DNA from: Firmicutes bacterium HGW-Firmicutes-1
GTDB taxonomy: Bacteria; Bacillota; Clostridia; Lachnospirales; Vallitaleaceae
Direction: 5' to 3'
Assembly (NCBI GenBank): GCA_002841625.1
Contig: PHAG01000003.1
Location: 1 to 64,000, forward strand
Length of the DNA stretch: 64,000 bases
Below the pieces are notes generated by a model. The model did no database searches, was not told the origin of the DNA, and saw nothing but the letters and a program-made list of their open reading frames with translations. The position numbers and the translations under genes were made by a program. Numbering within the stretch: position 1 is the stretch's first letter; the number at the start of each line of letters is the position of its first letter. This document shows positions 63,067 through 64,000 of the stretch, piece after piece.

Positions 63067-64000
63067 TTATTGAACAATCTGAATCTTTTCACCATTTGTT
63101 AAGTAATCCTGTCCCTTGATGATTACTTCCTGACCCTCTACCAGACCTTTTAAAATTTCAACCTTTGTACCATTGTCAACGCCCATTTCAATATCCACTC
63201 TTTTTGCCATTTGGTTCTCAACCACATATATGTATTTTTGGATATTATCTAAGAGAAGTGCATTTCTATTAATCAATAATGCCTCATCATTTTTTTCTAT
63301 TACAATTGAAACTTCAGCATACATACCATCTTTTAAAAGTCCCGCTTCATTATCAATTTCCACCTTAATGGGATAAGTAAATGTACGTTTGTCAACAGTA
63401 GGAGAAATTTCGATTACTTTACCAATAATAATCTCATCGCCTTGCATCTTAACCTTAACTTGAACCTGTTGGTTAAGCGTAATCTTAGAAATAACACTTT
63501 CAGGCACGTTAATTTCAAGAATCAACTTGTCAAGCTTGACGATTGTAAAAGCGGGTTGGTTACCAGCCAATTCACCTTCTTCAATATTTCTTTGGGCCAC
63601 TATACCACTGATAGGACTTCTTACTTCATGATCTTTAACACCATCTTTGGCAATATTAATTTGTGCTGCAAAGGAGCTTTTAGAAGGATCATTAAAAAAT
63701 AAGTCGTATGATTGCTTCGCTGTCTCATAAGCAAGTTTTGCTTGCTCATATCTAATTTTTGTATCTTCAAACTGTTGATTAGCAATAATTCCTTCACTTA
63801 ATAACACAGTCATATCATCTAGCATATTTTTTGCATCATTAAATTGTAGTTCTGCCGCTTTTAAAGAGGATTCCAACTGATTTGCTTGTGTATCCATCTG
63901 ATTTTCAAGGATAATTAGATTATTGCTTGCATTCTTTTTATCCATGATAAACAATAGTTCTCCATCCTTTACCTGATCTCCAACATCGAAGAATATTCGA
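63067..64000 (-). CDS. RND/HlyD membrane-fusion protein, 5'-truncated by the window
   Basis: The frame stays open to the window end, so the true start lies outside. The visible part begins with a lipoyl-type half motif (DVGDQVKDGELLF). It continues through a coiled-coil hairpin (about 100 residues: NQMDTQANQLESSLKAAELQ, GIIANQQFEDTKIRYEQAK), the second lipoyl half (VRSPISGIVAQRNIEEGELA), a beta-barrel (VQVKVKMQGDEIIIGKVIEI) and the membrane-proximal domain ending EKIQIVQ. It links the RND pump at 59626-63039 to the cell exterior. Confidence 0.92.
   Translation of the reverse strand, partial: RIFFDVGDQVKDGELLFIMDKKNASNNLIILENQMDTQANQLESSLKAAELQFNDAKNMLDDMTVLLSEGIIANQQFEDTKIRYEQAKLAYETAKQSYDLFFNDPSKSSFAAQINIAKDGVKDHEVRSPISGIVAQRNIEEGELAGNQPAFTIVKLDKLILEINVPESVISKITLNQQVQVKVKMQGDEIIIGKVIEISPTVDKRTFTYPIKVEIDNEAGLLKDGMYAEVSIVIEKNDEALLINRNALLLDNIQKYIYVVENQMAKRVDIEMGVDNGTKVEILKGLVEGQEVIIKGQDYLTNGEKIQIVQ

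Overview
The window reads as chromosomal DNA from a strictly anaerobic, low-GC Clostridia-type Firmicute. An Alkaliphilus-like genus is a guess. The evidence is the AT-rich sequence, strong GGAGG ribosome-binding sites, T-box and ZTP riboswitches, a multimeric [FeFe]-hydrogenase operon, an oxygen-sensitive pyruvate formate-lyase, anaerobic sulfite reductase and SLH surface proteins. Nearly all genes lie on the minus strand. Plus-strand genes form three small islands (14.9-15.7, 18.1-20.1 and 29.9-30.1 kb). I see no rRNA, tRNA, CRISPR array or intact insertion sequence.

Region by region: (1) 0.2-1.3 kb, a tyrosine recombinase beside a repeat-rich stretch. (2) 1.8-14.6 kb, a sulfur island. One apparent operon encodes an SsuABC/TauABC-like importer, a ferredoxin-fused siroheme reductase, CysD and an extended CysN, behind a perfect consensus promoter. 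Separate genes follow for a [4Fe-4S] APS reductase (CysH), glutamyl-tRNA reductase (siroheme/heme precursor), an FNT-type anion channel probably for hydrosulfide, and AsrABC. Together these can carry sulfate or sulfite to sulfide. (3) 14.9-17.5 kb, DUF1858 and hemerythrin proteins, a DppA-type D-aminopeptidase and MetA with the acetyl-CoA-type glutamate. (4) 17.7-22.4 kb, an 85-bp tandem repeat array, two tandem dCache sensor proteins without output domains, and a convergent membrane PAS-GGDEF-EAL protein. (5) 22.6-29.4 kb, T-box-controlled ilvB and the hydCBA hydrogenase operon with an extra [2Fe-2S] protein. (6) 29.9-37.5 kb, a small Cys-rich protein, an M16C peptidase, a second NMT1-type ABC importer, TPM/LemA proteins and a cold-shock protein. 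(7) 37.8-41.9 kb, purH and pflB behind a ZTP riboswitch, joining formate supply to purine synthesis. (8) 42-48.4 kb, a rifamycin-phosphotransferase-like enzyme with a TetR regulator, and a TetR/ABC-2 exporter operon. (9) 48.5-52.3 kb, a large secreted protein and an SLH protein. (10) 52.5-57.1 kb, a FIST / hybrid kinase / HD-GYP signalling operon. (11) 57.5-64 kb, a PF06541 membrane protein, a GNAT-thioredoxin fusion, a GyrI-like protein and an RND efflux pair whose membrane-fusion subunit runs off the window.

The least explained material is non-coding or architectural. It includes a 161-bp double-palindrome element present twice; the 85-bp inverted-repeat array; a 36-bp repeat between cysD and cysN whose every unit carries an SD-like motif plus ATG; GGGGACAGGCAC palindromes; a 103-bp gene-tail duplication that looks like a deletion scar; a repeat insertion inside an EAL domain; and a 161-residue unexplained C-terminal domain on CysN. 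Assignments come from reading motifs by eye. No database search was run.
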